Both the position numbers and the translations under genes were made by a program. A stretch of 64,000 bases of DNA from the NCBI GenBank assembly GCA_049664225.1, contig JBATEX010000114.1, forward strand, positions 62,001 to 126,000, read 5' to 3'. Under the pieces are notes generated by a model, which made no database searches, was not told the DNA's origin, and saw only the letters and a program-made list of their open reading frames with translations. Below are positions 1 to 9,186 of this stretch, in pieces. This stretch comes from JAUVRX01 sp049664225. Its GTDB lineage: Bacteria > Acidobacteriota > Thermoanaerobaculia > Multivoradales > JAHEKO01. Every line of letters begins with the position of its first letter. Positions within the stretch are counted from its first letter, which is position 1.

Positions 1-224
1 TCGGTGATCAGCAGGCGCGTAGCCCGCTCGCCGGCCTGAGAATCGGAGCTCAAATTGGCGAAGGGAATCACCGCCACCCGCTGGACGTATGAGAAATCAA
101 AGCCGGGGTTGGCGAATTGAGTGGTCGGAAGGCTGCTCGAGCAGGCGAGCAGCGCCATCAAGCCTGTCGAGGTCAGCAGGATGAGAGAGACCCGATTGAG
201 AGTCGTGATTCGCGATTTGCCCAT
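1..224 (-). CDS. Putative lipoprotein, 3' part outside window
   Basis: The reading frame opens with a short basic stretch, a hydrophobic segment and a lipobox (LLAC, then SSS), so the product is probably a lipid-anchored envelope protein. The mature start contains VAVIPFANLSSD, which resembles the first strand of CsgG/LpoB-type and related small lipoproteins; this resemblance is weak and no function is assigned. The chosen ATG at 222-224 has a GGGGG stretch about 8 nt upstream. An alternative in-frame ATG at 237-239 directly abuts the stop codon of the upstream beta-barrel gene, which suggests translational coupling. The gene runs off the left edge of the window. Confidence 0.7.
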   Translation of the reverse strand, partial: MGKSRITTLNRVSLILLTSTGLMALLACSSSLPTTQFANPGFDFSYVQRVAVIPFANLSSDSQAGERATRLLIT

Positions 225-239
225 GAACTTGGCCCCCAT

Positions 240-2336
240 TCAATAGAAGAAGATGCTGAAGCCGAACAGCAGACTGTTGGTTTGTGAGGTCAGATCACCC
301 CTGAAAGTCACCTCGGATCGGTTCCATCTGCCGGTGAGCAGAACCCGCGGGTTCAACCGATAGTCAGCCCCAACGGATGCGCCCGACGTCTTTCGCTCCG
401 AGTCGGTGCTGCTTTGGTTGTAGGAAACATTGACGCTCAACTTCGGTCCCGGAACGAAGAAGATACCGTACCGCTGGCCGGTCGACGTTTGTTCGTTGTC
501 TCGGGACCAAGAGAATAGGCCATTGAGAAACAGGAACGACCCGGGGCTCCAGGTCGACCCGACCTTGAAGAACTGTCGCTCCAACAGGCTTTCTTGGAGT
601 GGCGATTCGATGAGCGAGTAACCGAGTGCACCATCGAGAGTCCAACGCTGTGTCGGCCTCGACCTGAGATCCTCACGCCATGACCATGTATTGCGATCCT
701 GATCTCCGGTCGGATCAGTGAGTTCGGAATAGGAGAGAGTGGAAGTCAAGTCGAGGTCGGGCAGCAAGGCGGTAAACACTCTGAGACGGATGGCGTCGAC
801 GGTCTGGAGCAACAGCTCCTTCTCGGCTTGGTCCCTCCGGCTTGCCGAAAGGACTGCGTCGAGCGTTGGCAGCGGCACCCATCGCAGTGCCGCATCGATC
901 GTCTCGGTCGTGCGAAACAGACCCCCAGCCGTGCGATTCTCGGAGTCGCTGTAACGATAGCCGCCACTGAGCTCGAGATCCGAAGTCAATCGAACCCCGA
1001 CGCTGCCCGACGCGTGACGTTCGTTGAAGTCGCGCCGCACAATGCCCGCCGTCACGGTCTCGTCGTTGCTGCCTCCGAGGTTGAACCTGGCTGTCACTCG
1101 GCGTGAGGGGCGCAAGCCGAGAGAAACATCCCCACGATAGAGTGTACTGTCTTGGGTGCTCTCTCCCGGCTCGATGTCGAGGTCTCTGAAAGCGGCAATC
1201 TCAGTCACCAGGACCACTGGAACCACGTTGGGTGAGATGTTGACGACCTTGAAGAAACGCTGGTTGGTCTCAGGAAAGCTGACTCTATAGAGCTGTCGAC
1301 CAGCGTCGAATTCCGCCGACTCGCCCGCTACCCGCTCCCAGATCAGGTTGTCGGCGCTCTGAAACACCTGCCACAGCACGGCGGGGCCCGAAGGCCGATC
1401 GACCGAGACCTCGAGACGCGAGACAGGCAGAATCGCGCCGACGTCGATGCCGAGATTCCGAAAGGCGTTACCACCACCGATATCGATGATCGGAGGGGAG
1501 GGAGTAAAACGGTCGCCGTCGATGAGTCCAGGAGCGGGCTCGAGCTCGCCAACCTCCGGTGAAGTATCGATCGCGTAGAGGCCCTGAACCGCTGGAATCG
1601 GCTCGGCGAGGTCGTCATCTCCAGAGGTCCTCGACTGACTCTCGATGCGACCCGCCGAGCCCGAGAAGCCCAGGCGGAGGCGCTCGTCGAAGAAGCCACG
1701 GCTTCCCGCCAGTCTCAATCGATGGACATCCTGGAGCGAGGCGAAGTCGGTAGATTCCTTCTCCAGGTCGTTGCGATTGAAGGAGTATCCCGCAGACCAC
1801 CGTTTCCGCCTGTAGGTCGCATCGAAGAGGTAGGTGCGTTGGTGACCATCCCGGCCCAGGGCCGACACGTCGGCCTCGTTCTTGGAGTCGCGCGCCTGGC
1901 CCGAAAGAGTCAGCCCCCTCGTTGCGCGCCACGAGAAGCCGCCAAACAGCGCGTCAGACTGAAAGTCCTCGCTTTCGAAGGTTCCCTGAGACGTCCGCCG
2001 CTCAGCTCCCAGGTATGCGGACAAGGATGGCCTGTCATAGAGCAGCTGAAATCGGGGATTCTGTCGGGTGCGGCTCGCCTCCGGTAGGCCGCTGAACTGG
2101 GAGGTGTAATCATAGTAGCGATAGCCGGCCTGCAATTTCAAGAAAGGCGCCAATTCCTCGGTCAGCCTCAGCGAGTACTTTTGCTCGAGGTTGTCACTGT
2201 CGGTCGCCAGGGTGTCGACGGATGTCCAGTAGACGATGGCGGTCGCGTTGAAGTCGAGGGCAAGAGCGAGTTGAGGCGAGGTCAAGAACGCAACGAGGGC
2301 GACTCGAGCCAACAGCTGTTGAAGGTCCAGGCGCAT
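240..2336 (-). CDS. Outer-membrane beta-barrel protein with discoidin-like insert
   Basis: The 698-residue product starts with a signal peptide (ends near LALALDF). Alternating amphipathic strands separated by polar turns follow, and the protein ends in SILFF-type aromatic residues (last residues FSIFFY), as outer-membrane barrels do. Roughly residues 280-390 interrupt the barrel pattern with a segment resembling an F5/8 type C (discoidin) fold (LEVSVDRPSG, WQVFQSADNLIW, RFFKVVN). No CXXC pair of the MtrB kind is visible near the N-terminus, so it is not a plain MtrB homologue. It lies downstream of the OmcS-like cytochrome gene, separated by a terminator, and directly upstream of a lipoprotein gene. 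A role as export channel or anchor for the extracellular cytochrome is inference from position only. Confidence 0.75.
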   Translation of the reverse strand: MRLDLQQLLARVALVAFLTSPQLALALDFNATAIVYWTSVDTLATDSDNLEQKYSLRLTEELAPFLKLQAGYRYYDYTSQFSGLPEASRTRQNPRFQLLYDRPSLSAYLGAERRTSQGTFESEDFQSDALFGGFSWRATRGLTLSGQARDSKNEADVSALGRDGHQRTYLFDATYRRKRWSAGYSFNRNDLEKESTDFASLQDVHRLRLAGSRGFFDERLRLGFSGSAGRIESQSRTSGDDDLAEPIPAVQGLYAIDTSPEVGELEPAPGLIDGDRFTPSPPIIDIGGGNAFRNLGIDVGAILPVSRLEVSVDRPSGPAVLWQVFQSADNLIWERVAGESAEFDAGRQLYRVSFPETNQRFFKVVNISPNVVPVVLVTEIAAFRDLDIEPGESTQDSTLYRGDVSLGLRPSRRVTARFNLGGSNDETVTAGIVRRDFNERHASGSVGVRLTSDLELSGGYRYSDSENRTAGGLFRTTETIDAALRWVPLPTLDAVLSASRRDQAEKELLLQTVDAIRLRVFTALLPDLDLTSTLSYSELTDPTGDQDRNTWSWREDLRSRPTQRWTLDGALGYSLIESPLQESLLERQFFKVGSTWSPGSFLFLNGLFSWSRDNEQTSTGQRYGIFFVPGPKLSVNVSYNQSSTDSERKTSGASVGADYRLNPRVLLTGRWNRSEVTFRGDLTSQTNSLLFGFSIFFY

Positions 2337-2443
2337 TCTTCGGATTTCTGTGCTGGGCGACCTCGAGTCCGGAGCGATAGAGGGCAGGTGGAGCCTCGCC
2401 TACCGGTGGATGGTGTCACTCTGCACCGCAGCTGTCACCGGCT

Positions 2444-2493
2444 AAAAGGGTGGTGTCCCTGGGGGTCTGGGGTAGGTTGCGAACTACCCTTTT
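2444..2493. repeat. Inverted repeat between cytochrome and barrel genes
   Basis: AAAAGGGT at 2444-2451 is the reverse complement of ACCCTTTT at 2486-2493. Between them GGGTAG/CTACCC halves and a C-rich stretch could form a nested hairpin. It lies in the 5' region of the beta-barrel gene and could be a leader structure or a second terminator. Confidence 0.4.
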
Positions 2494-2536
2494 GATCAGG
2501 CCTACACCGCGCGGGCCACTCCGCACCGGCCGATAC

Positions 2537-2567
2537 TAGAAAAATGCCCGGGGCCGAAGCCCCGGGC
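2537..2567 (-). terminator. Rho-independent terminator after OmcS-like gene
   Basis: On the minus strand GCCCGGGGC, a TTCG tetraloop and GCCCCGGGC (2567-2546) form a perfect 9-bp stem followed by ATTTTTCT. It lies 30 nt past the cytochrome stop codon and should separate the abundant cytochrome transcript from the downstream barrel gene. Confidence 0.9.
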
Positions 2568-2597
2568 ACGGATTCAATCAACCAGCTGGCTTGCGGG

Positions 2598-3731
2598 TTA
2601 CGGAATAATCAGGCTATCGAAAATGTCCTGGCCGTGGCACTTGTTGCAGAGCGAACGCGTAACCAGGTCGGCCGGGTACGGATTCGGCAGTGGGTAGGTC
2701 CCGAAGGCGTCGCCGTCCTCTTCCAGAAAGGTCACGTTGAAGTCCCAGCGGCCGGAGTCGGCAGCCGAGGATGCGTGCGCGAAATGGCAGGTCACACAGG
2801 CGACCACGCTGGAATCCTGAGCACCGACGGTCGAGCCTATGTCGGTTTCATCGAAGGTCGAATCTTCGAAGGGCACCTGCCATAGGTAGGCTGTGGCTGC
2901 GGTACCGCTGCCACAGGGCGGTGCAGTGGAGGCGACACAGTCGGTCGTTCCCATGTAGGCGTTGTACTGCTCCCAGACTTCTTCCATGGATTCGCCCGAG
3001 GGATGGATGTCGCGGCCTGAGCCCTGATGGAACAGGCCATGGCACGTCGAGCACCACGCGCTGTAGTTCAAGACGTAGACATTGTGCTCAGGATCGACCC
3101 GTGGGTCGTTGCTCAGTGACTGTCCATACGCTTCGATGGTCGCGGCGTAGGTGACCGACGAAACGCCGAGATCCACTTCCTGGTCTTGACGATAGAGGAG
3201 CCGGAAACTGTCGTTGCCGTGTGGGTCGTGGCAGCTCGAGCAGGCGATGTCGTTGTCTACGGTATTGCTGCTGCCGGGTGCCCAGTCGAGGGTCTGGTCG
3301 ACATCGGTACCCTTGATATTCGACGCGATGTTGTGGCCAGCCGCGTCGCCAGGAATCGGAGCGCCACGTGTCGACTCGGCTAGATTGGCTTCGGTCAAGA
3401 AGCTGAAGTCACCAGCGTTTCCGAAGTCGACGGGGTCTGTCGCATCGGGACTCCACACCGAGTAGCTCCTGCCTGTACGGCCATGGCAGCGCAGGCAAAC
3501 GTCACTCCTGTTCGGAAAGAGAAGGAGGTCGTTGTAGCCTTCGCCAGGGAGTTTGTCTGGGTTGATCGGATTGCCGTTGGCATCCGCCTCGGTGCCGTTC
3601 ATGGCAACACCGTTCTGGCTGTTGTGCATGGTGTGGCAACCGTTGCAGTGAGCGACACCACCGTCATGGAAAGCCATGACCGGGGTGGCGAGGATCACTG
3701 CGGCGGCCACCAGTAGCAGGGTTTTTTTCAT
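2598..3731 (-). CDS. OmcS-like extracellular hexaheme cytochrome
   Basis: The 377-residue precursor has a signal peptide (residues 1-20, cut after PVMA) and six CXXCH motifs: CNGCH, CLRCH, CSSCH, CSTCH, CVTCH and CNKCH. The mature N-terminus FHDGGVAHCNGCHTMHNS, the block CSSCHDPHG, the block WCSTCH..FH, the block CVTCHFAHAS and the ending LCNKCH match, in order and spacing, what I recall of Geobacter sulfurreducens OmcS. OmcS polymerises into extracellular haem-stacked filaments, is also hexahaem, and has a similar length. Function here as a nanowire subunit is inferred from that family. The start is the ATG at 3731 preceded by AAAGGAG; upstream in-frame codons have no such site. It stands alone between a sigma-54 promoter and a strong terminator, and its neighbours encode a haem-sensing two-component system. 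Confidence 0.85.
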   Translation of the reverse strand: MKKTLLLVAAAVILATPVMAFHDGGVAHCNGCHTMHNSQNGVAMNGTEADANGNPINPDKLPGEGYNDLLLFPNRSDVCLRCHGRTGRSYSVWSPDATDPVDFGNAGDFSFLTEANLAESTRGAPIPGDAAGHNIASNIKGTDVDQTLDWAPGSSNTVDNDIACSSCHDPHGNDSFRLLYRQDQEVDLGVSSVTYAATIEAYGQSLSNDPRVDPEHNVYVLNYSAWCSTCHGLFHQGSGRDIHPSGESMEEVWEQYNAYMGTTDCVASTAPPCGSGTAATAYLWQVPFEDSTFDETDIGSTVGAQDSSVVACVTCHFAHASSAADSGRWDFNVTFLEEDGDAFGTYPLPNPYPADLVTRSLCNKCHGQDIFDSLIIP

Positions 3732-3754
3732 TTGGCTTCTCCTTTGTTCAAAGT

Positions 3755-3770
3755 AACCGGAGTTCCGGTT
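3755..3770 (-). promoter_or_regulatory. Leader hairpin just upstream of RBS
   Basis: AACCGG, an AACT loop and CCGGTT form a 6-bp hairpin in the predicted 65-nt leader of the OmcS-like gene, about 10 nt before the AAAGGAG site. It may stabilise the message or affect translation. No known riboswitch consensus is apparent. Confidence 0.35.
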
Positions 3771-3806
3771 GGTTTGCGTTTCTATTCTCCCTCGGCCCTC
3801 TATGTG

Positions 3807-3822
3807 AGCAAGGGGCATGCCA
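3807..3822 (-). promoter_or_regulatory. Sigma-54 promoter of OmcS-like gene
   Basis: On the minus strand the sequence is TGGCATGCCCCTTGCT. Compared with the sigma-54 consensus TGGCACG-N4-TTGCW it has the -24 GG, the -12 GC and the 10-bp spacing, with one mismatch in the -24 block. Transcription would start near 3795, giving a leader of about 65 nt before the ATG at 3731. The NtrC-family activator at 4869-6230 is the obvious candidate regulator. Confidence 0.8.
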
Positions 3823-4005
3823 GGTCCCGAGGCTCGCTTGGTTGATTGAAATGCGAGGATAAATAGCCATTCGTGCATGGGCGTAAAGCCTCTAATTGCT
3901 GAGGTTTACCATTCAAAGTGCTGGTGCTCTCGATGAAAACGGAGCGACCTTGGAGCATGCCCCGAGCCCTCACCACGATCATTAGAAGGCTTGTGGGGCG
4001 TTTGG

Positions 4006-4053
4006 GTGGGGAATATTCCCCACTTTGGGAGAGCTTGTGCGGAATTTCACAAG
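4006..4053. promoter_or_regulatory. Candidate enhancer (UAS) palindromes
   Basis: GTGGGGAATATTCCCCAC at 4006-4023 is a perfect 18-bp palindrome. A second inverted repeat, CTTGTG-N8-CACAAG, lies at 4034-4053. Both are about 185-245 bp upstream of the sigma-54 promoter, the usual distance for dimeric bEBP enhancer sites. The 421-bp gap from 3732 to 4152 contains no gene; it holds these sites, the promoter and the leader. Confidence 0.6.
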
Positions 4054-4152
4054 GTGTGCCGAGGAGATATAGCACTTCTTCGATGGGATCTGGAGAATCC
4101 GCCTGAAACGGCAGCTGGGTCGGTATCAGGACAACGACAGAGTTGTCAGGGG

Positions 4153-4548
4153 TCAAGTCTCGGGTGTCTCACTGCCCTTGACTTTGTACTCGTTGTAGCG
4201 CACCAGGCGCTCGAGCTGCTCCTTGAGATCGGAAGCGTGGTAGGGCTTCTCGATGAAGAAGCAGGAGTGATTCAGGGGGCCGAGGCCGGCCTCTTCGGGG
4301 CTGTGAAACACGCAAGATTCAAACAGTACCGGGATTTTCGGCGACCGACCCTGGCAGAGATCCTGGAACTCTCTCCAGGGAAGGCCGTCGGGGCCGATGT
4401 TGGCTATGACGGCCTCGGGCGGCCGTTTCTCGAGGGCCGAGAGAGCGTCGTCGAAGGTGGAGACCTCTTCGAGATCGACCTGGCCGTCGAGAATTCTCTT
4501 GATGATCGAGATCAACAAATGACTGCCGTCGAGGACTAGGAACCGCAT
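4153..4548 (-). CDS. Atypical CheY-like receiver protein
   Basis: This 131-residue protein has the receiver-domain pattern: a hydrophobic first strand with one acidic residue (LVLDGS, D7), a central strand, and the C-terminal Lys in FIEKPYH. The phosphoacceptor position is Asn (VIANIG, N50) where a response regulator has Asp, and only one of the usual acidic pair is present, so ordinary Mg2+-dependent phosphorylation looks unlikely. There is no output domain. The start chosen is the ATG at 4546-4548 behind GGGAGG; an in-frame upstream extension is low-complexity repeat sequence. It follows the NtrC-like and kinase genes on the same strand and may bind one of those proteins as a phosphorylation-independent adaptor (inference). 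Confidence 0.75.
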   Translation of the reverse strand: MRFLVLDGSHLLISIIKRILDGQVDLEEVSTFDDALSALEKRPPEAVIANIGPDGLPWREFQDLCQGRSPKIPVLFESCVFHSPEEAGLGPLNHSCFFIEKPYHASDLKEQLERLVRYNEYKVKGSETPET

Positions 4549-4626
4549 TTCGCGCCCTCCCATTTCATGCAGAACGGTCAATACAAGTGCAAGGAATGGG
4601 CCAGGTGTGACGCGAGGTCCAAGAGT

Positions 4627-4688
4627 CGGTGGGGATCCCAGGGGGCTTTCCTCCCTCCCGGTGCAAGAACCCCCTGAGATCCCCAACG
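4627..4688 (+). repeat. Long-hairpin repeat, copy 1
   Basis: The left arm (CGGTGGGGATCCCAGGGGG) and right arm (CCCCCTGAGATCCCCAACG) pair almost completely around a loop ending in GTGCAAGAA. Three further copies lie at 18464, 33697 and 52271, with the same loop and different arms. The surrounding gap 4549-4868 also contains a short CCCAGGA run and no gene. Confidence 0.8.
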
Positions 4689-4868
4689 ACACCTGGACCA
4701 GATCCTCGTCGTCTGCGCAAGACCCGAGTACGGGAACCGGTGATGTTGCGCCGTGCACGCCCACCCACCCCGGCCGGCAGAGGCGCCACGGGCGGGGGCA
4801 AGCGCAGACCCGACGAAGAATGGTGGTCATCCAGGACCCAGGACCCAGGCCCCAAGACGGGTGGGGCG

Positions 4869-6230
<1,362 letters not shown>

Positions 6231-6237
6231 GGGCTAA

Positions 6238-7923
6238 TCAAGCGGGGTCGTTTCCCGGGAGCGCCGGTTCTGTGAGTTCTGACTCGTCAAGTGCATCGCT
6301 GTCTGATGTCGGTGCCGGCTCTTCACCCTCTTCCCCTGGAAGGATCAAGTAGAAGTTCGTTCCCTTGCCGACTTCGGAATCGACTTGCAGCGTACCACCG
6401 TGCTGCTCCACGAGGCTCCGAGCGATGGCCAGTCCGAGGCCTGTCCCTGAGAACTTGGTGGAGAAGAAGGGCTCGAATACACGCTTGAGCTGTTCGGGTG
6501 GGATGCCGGGGCCGTCGTCTTGCACCGCCAGCACGATGCCGCCGCCTTCTGGGAAGCCGCTAGCACGAACCGTGACGGCCCCACCGTCCTCCATGGCTTC
6601 GGCGGCGTTCTGGATGAGGTTGAGGAGCACCTGCCGAATCTTCGAGCCGTCGATCTGGGCCTCCAGGGGGCCTTCGGTTAGATCGAGCTCCAGGGCCACG
6701 TTCTGGCGTCGCAAACCGGGGGCCATGAGGATGCGGACGTCGTCCAACAGCTTGTTGAGATCGGTTTTCGCCAAGCGGGCCGGGCCGGGTCGTGCCGAGC
6801 CGAGCAGGCTGCGCAGCGTCCCATTGACCCGCTTCAGCTCGCTCAGCATCTCGTCGTACAGCTCTTTGTTGGAGTCGCTTACCGATGGTTCTTCCCGCAA
6901 GATCTCCAGTGCACCCTGAATTCCGGCCAGGGGATTCTTGATTTCATGGGCAAGACCGGCCGCCAGGCTGCCGAGGCTCGCCAGCTGGTCAGTGTGGGCC
7001 AGTTTGGTAGCTACCTCCGCTTGCCGGCGACGCTGCCGCTGCAGGAACTGCTGGAGGGAGCGCTGGAGCTCCGCCGAATGGGGGTCGAGGACCAGCCGGT
7101 GGGCTCCGGAGGCCGGTCCCTCGCCCGACTCGGCGGCGGCCAGTTCCTCTTCGAATTTGCTGGAGAAACGTTGCACGGATCGCCTAACCAGGGCGTTGAT
7201 GCCGCCCAGGGCCGCTGCCCAGGCCAGCAGGAGGAGTCCGACATTACGCCGCGAGTGCTTTCGGACCGTTTGGAGAGCGTTGGTGACGTCCATGCTCATG
7301 GAGGCGACGGCAAGCGTTTCACCAGCGGAGTGGCAGCGCACGCACTGCTCCGTGGAAATCACTTTGCTAATACCCCGCACCCTTTCGCGATCTCCCTCTG
7401 CACTGAGCCACACCTCCTGCAAGCGTGGGCTGGGAATGAACTCCTGCACGACCTCGAGCTCTGGGACCGTGATTCCGGTGGCGGCTCCAATTGTCCTTCC
7501 GTCAGGAAACATCAGTTTGAGATTCATGCCCTGGTGGCCGGCCAGAACCGCCTCGAACATGTGGCGGACACCGCCGCCACGGGTGTGTGCAACGGCGATC
7601 TGGTTGAGTTCTCGAGTCGCGATATTCAGTCTTCCTTCGGCTGTTTCGCGAGCCAGGCCCACGACTTCCATCTCCGTGATGCGGACCGTCGCGAAGTAGA
7701 GAATCCAAAAGGCGAACAGGTGCAGGGGCAGAGTGATCAGCCAGAAGCGCCCACGGCGAGCCATGAAAGCGCGGAACCGGGCCCGCCTACCGGGCCTGCT
7801 CAGGACCTCCACAGGTCCATCGGAAGAGTCGATCTCGGGGAGTTCCCCGTTGGTCTCTTCGCTGCCGGCAACGCCAGGCTCGATCGCTCCTTCGATGGGT
7901 CCCTCGGATTCCTGCGATGTCAT
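6238..7923 (-). CDS. Membrane histidine kinase with haem-c (CXXCH) sensor domain
   Basis: The 561-residue kinase has a proline/acid-rich N-terminal tail, a membrane segment at residues 61-80, and a periplasmic domain of about 145 residues. CVRCH (194-198) lies near that domain's end, followed by a second membrane segment (228-246), a coiled linker, a dimerisation domain with the H-box LAAGLAHEIKNPL (His326), and an ATPase domain with NLIQNAAEAM, DDGPGIP and GTGLGLAIA. The arrangement resembles DUF3365/Tll0287-type haem sensors. Covalent haem c would let it read redox state or a small ligand in the periplasm (inference). The ATG at 7921-7923 begins MTSQESEG; longer in-frame starts overlap the upstream gene. 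It is followed by the NtrC-like regulator. Confidence 0.9.
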   Translation of the reverse strand: MTSQESEGPIEGAIEPGVAGSEETNGELPEIDSSDGPVEVLSRPGRRARFRAFMARRGRFWLITLPLHLFAFWILYFATVRITEMEVVGLARETAEGRLNIATRELNQIAVAHTRGGGVRHMFEAVLAGHQGMNLKLMFPDGRTIGAATGITVPELEVVQEFIPSPRLQEVWLSAEGDRERVRGISKVISTEQCVRCHSAGETLAVASMSMDVTNALQTVRKHSRRNVGLLLLAWAAALGGINALVRRSVQRFSSKFEEELAAAESGEGPASGAHRLVLDPHSAELQRSLQQFLQRQRRRQAEVATKLAHTDQLASLGSLAAGLAHEIKNPLAGIQGALEILREEPSVSDSNKELYDEMLSELKRVNGTLRSLLGSARPGPARLAKTDLNKLLDDVRILMAPGLRRQNVALELDLTEGPLEAQIDGSKIRQVLLNLIQNAAEAMEDGGAVTVRASGFPEGGGIVLAVQDDGPGIPPEQLKRVFEPFFSTKFSGTGLGLAIARSLVEQHGGTLQVDSEVGKGTNFYLILPGEEGEEPAPTSDSDALDESELTEPALPGNDPA

Positions 7924-7954
7924 TCGGCTCGGGTGACCTCGGCTTGAATTCCGG

Positions 7955-8773
7955 CTAGGTGGTCTTATTGCCCCTGAGCGCCATGAAGACCAGGAGAATG
8001 CCCACGCCGATGACAATCAGGCCTGGAACCAGCCAGGGAGACACTCCCTCGGATGGAGGTGGTCCGGCCTGGCTTGCAGCTCCACTGGTAGGCACTGACG
8101 CAGGAGACTGGAAGGTCTGAGCTGGTGTCTGTGGAACAGCCGATTGCATGGCGTTCGCAGTGAGCATCGGGGAACTCTTCGTGTAGTCGATTTCGATCGC
8201 GAAGGTCTGGTCGACGGCTGCCGGGCCGAGGTCTCCGCGTTGATAGATGAGGCCGTCGTTGGCCAGGGCGGGTGCGCTGCTAGCGGGCTGCACCACGAAA
8301 CCGGTAGCGCCGATCGGTTGCATGACCTCGAACAGGACGCGATCTGCTGCCAAGCCCCCAGGCCATTCGAAGTGGTAGTGGCGGTTCTCGTTGCCCAAAT
8401 CGAGGGGTATGTAGTACTCGAGGCGAATCTCGGGAGCGTCGGTCGAGATGTAGACCGTGCTCATAGGGTCGCCGGCTTCCAGCATGGACTGGGCGACAAG
8501 CAGATCGCCCCCTGGGAACCTCTTTGCCACGGCGCTCGGACTCCCTGCCGCGGCTGGAATCGGCAACGGTACCGAGGTCGGAAGTGGGGTGTCTGGCGAG
8601 AGAAAGCCCCGAAGCATCACGAGCACCGAAGGCTGGTCGTACTCCGGCCAGATGGAGATCTCCAGGCGCTCGAGGCGCGGCGTGGCCGGTGCAGGCGCTT
8701 CCTGGGCGGAAGCAATGCCTGCCGAGGTCAAGAGTAGGACAAGGAAGGCGAGAGTCGTTGGCCTGGTCTTCAT
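7955..8773 (-). CDS. Secreted, C-terminally membrane-anchored protein of unknown function
   Basis: The 272-residue product has a signal peptide (to GIASAQ), a beta-rich periplasmic domain beginning LEISIWPEYDQPSVLVMLRG, a Ser/Pro/Ala-rich linker near residues 210-240, and a C-terminal membrane helix (WLVPGLIVIGVGILLVFMAL) with a short basic tail. I do not recognise a characterised family; the WPEYD..VLV pattern looks conserved-hypothetical. The ATG at 8771-8773 is preceded by GGAG and is preferred over upstream in-frame ATGs because the signal peptide follows it directly. It is the first gene of the cluster with the haem-sensor kinase and NtrC regulator and could serve as an accessory of the kinase's sensor domain (inference). 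Confidence 0.75.
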   Translation of the reverse strand: MKTRPTTLAFLVLLLTSAGIASAQEAPAPATPRLERLEISIWPEYDQPSVLVMLRGFLSPDTPLPTSVPLPIPAAAGSPSAVAKRFPGGDLLVAQSMLEAGDPMSTVYISTDAPEIRLEYYIPLDLGNENRHYHFEWPGGLAADRVLFEVMQPIGATGFVVQPASSAPALANDGLIYQRGDLGPAAVDQTFAIEIDYTKSSPMLTANAMQSAVPQTPAQTFQSPASVPTSGAASQAGPPPSEGVSPWLVPGLIVIGVGILLVFMALRGNKTT

Positions 8774-8860
8774 CGCTTGTGCAATCTCCGCCCGGCCGGC
8801 AGGGGCGCCGGCCGCGTCAATCATAGTGTGAATCATGGATAACGATGCCGGTCGTTTCAG

Positions 8861-8982
8861 GCGGGCGGGGGCAAGGCCCGCCCCTACACTGTGAGTCGTA
8901 AGTTGTACCTCACCCTTTCACTACAACCTGATGTAGGGGCGCCCCTTGCGGGCGCCCGAGGGAGGGGGGCACCCTCCCCTAC
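8861..8982. repeat. REP-like G+C palindromes
   Basis: Two elements lie here: GCGGGCGGGGGCAAGGCCCG followed by CCCCTAC (8861-8887), and a compound palindrome from GTAGGGGCGCCCC to CCTCCCCTAC (8932-8982). Related elements occur at 9187, 54227 and 55170. The second reaches into the end of the next gene. Confidence 0.7.
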
Positions 8983-9158
8983 GTATCCCTTCGCGCGATT
9001 CTAGCGACCAACAGGCCCACGAACCAAGCGACAGTTAGCCATACGAACATCCATTCCAGAACGTGGCTGGGCTCATCTCCTGTCGTGATGTCATCCAGAG
9101 CCGCATAGCAGAGGACCAGAAGGGCGATGGAGATCGTGATGGTGAGGAACCGTTTCAT
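8979..9158 (-). CDS. Small two-helix membrane protein
   Basis: This 59-residue product starts MKRFLTITISIALLVLCY, has a short polar turn (DDITTGDEPSHV), and a second hydrophobic helix (WMFVWLTVAWFVGLLVARI) with a basic end. No family is recognised. The ATG at 9156-9158 fits better than one 15 nt upstream because it opens the first helix, but the ribosome site is weak. It is flanked on both sides by REP-like elements. It could be a spurious frame, although the two clean helices argue for a real gene. Confidence 0.5.
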   Translation of the reverse strand: MKRFLTITISIALLVLCYAALDDITTGDEPSHVLEWMFVWLTVAWFVGLLVARIARRDT

Positions 9159-9186
9159 AGACACCGCCAACAACGATGCATCACCA

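Noticed and set aside
2337..3806. cAMP-GMP/c-di-GMP (GEMM) riboswitch before the OmcS-like or barrel gene, as seen for some Geobacter cytochromes
   Set aside because: I looked for the conserved GCAAACC and ACGCAAAGCC elements in both leaders; ACGCAAACC occurs once near 3773-3781 on the minus strand, but the paired stems and second conserved box are missing and the leader is too short.
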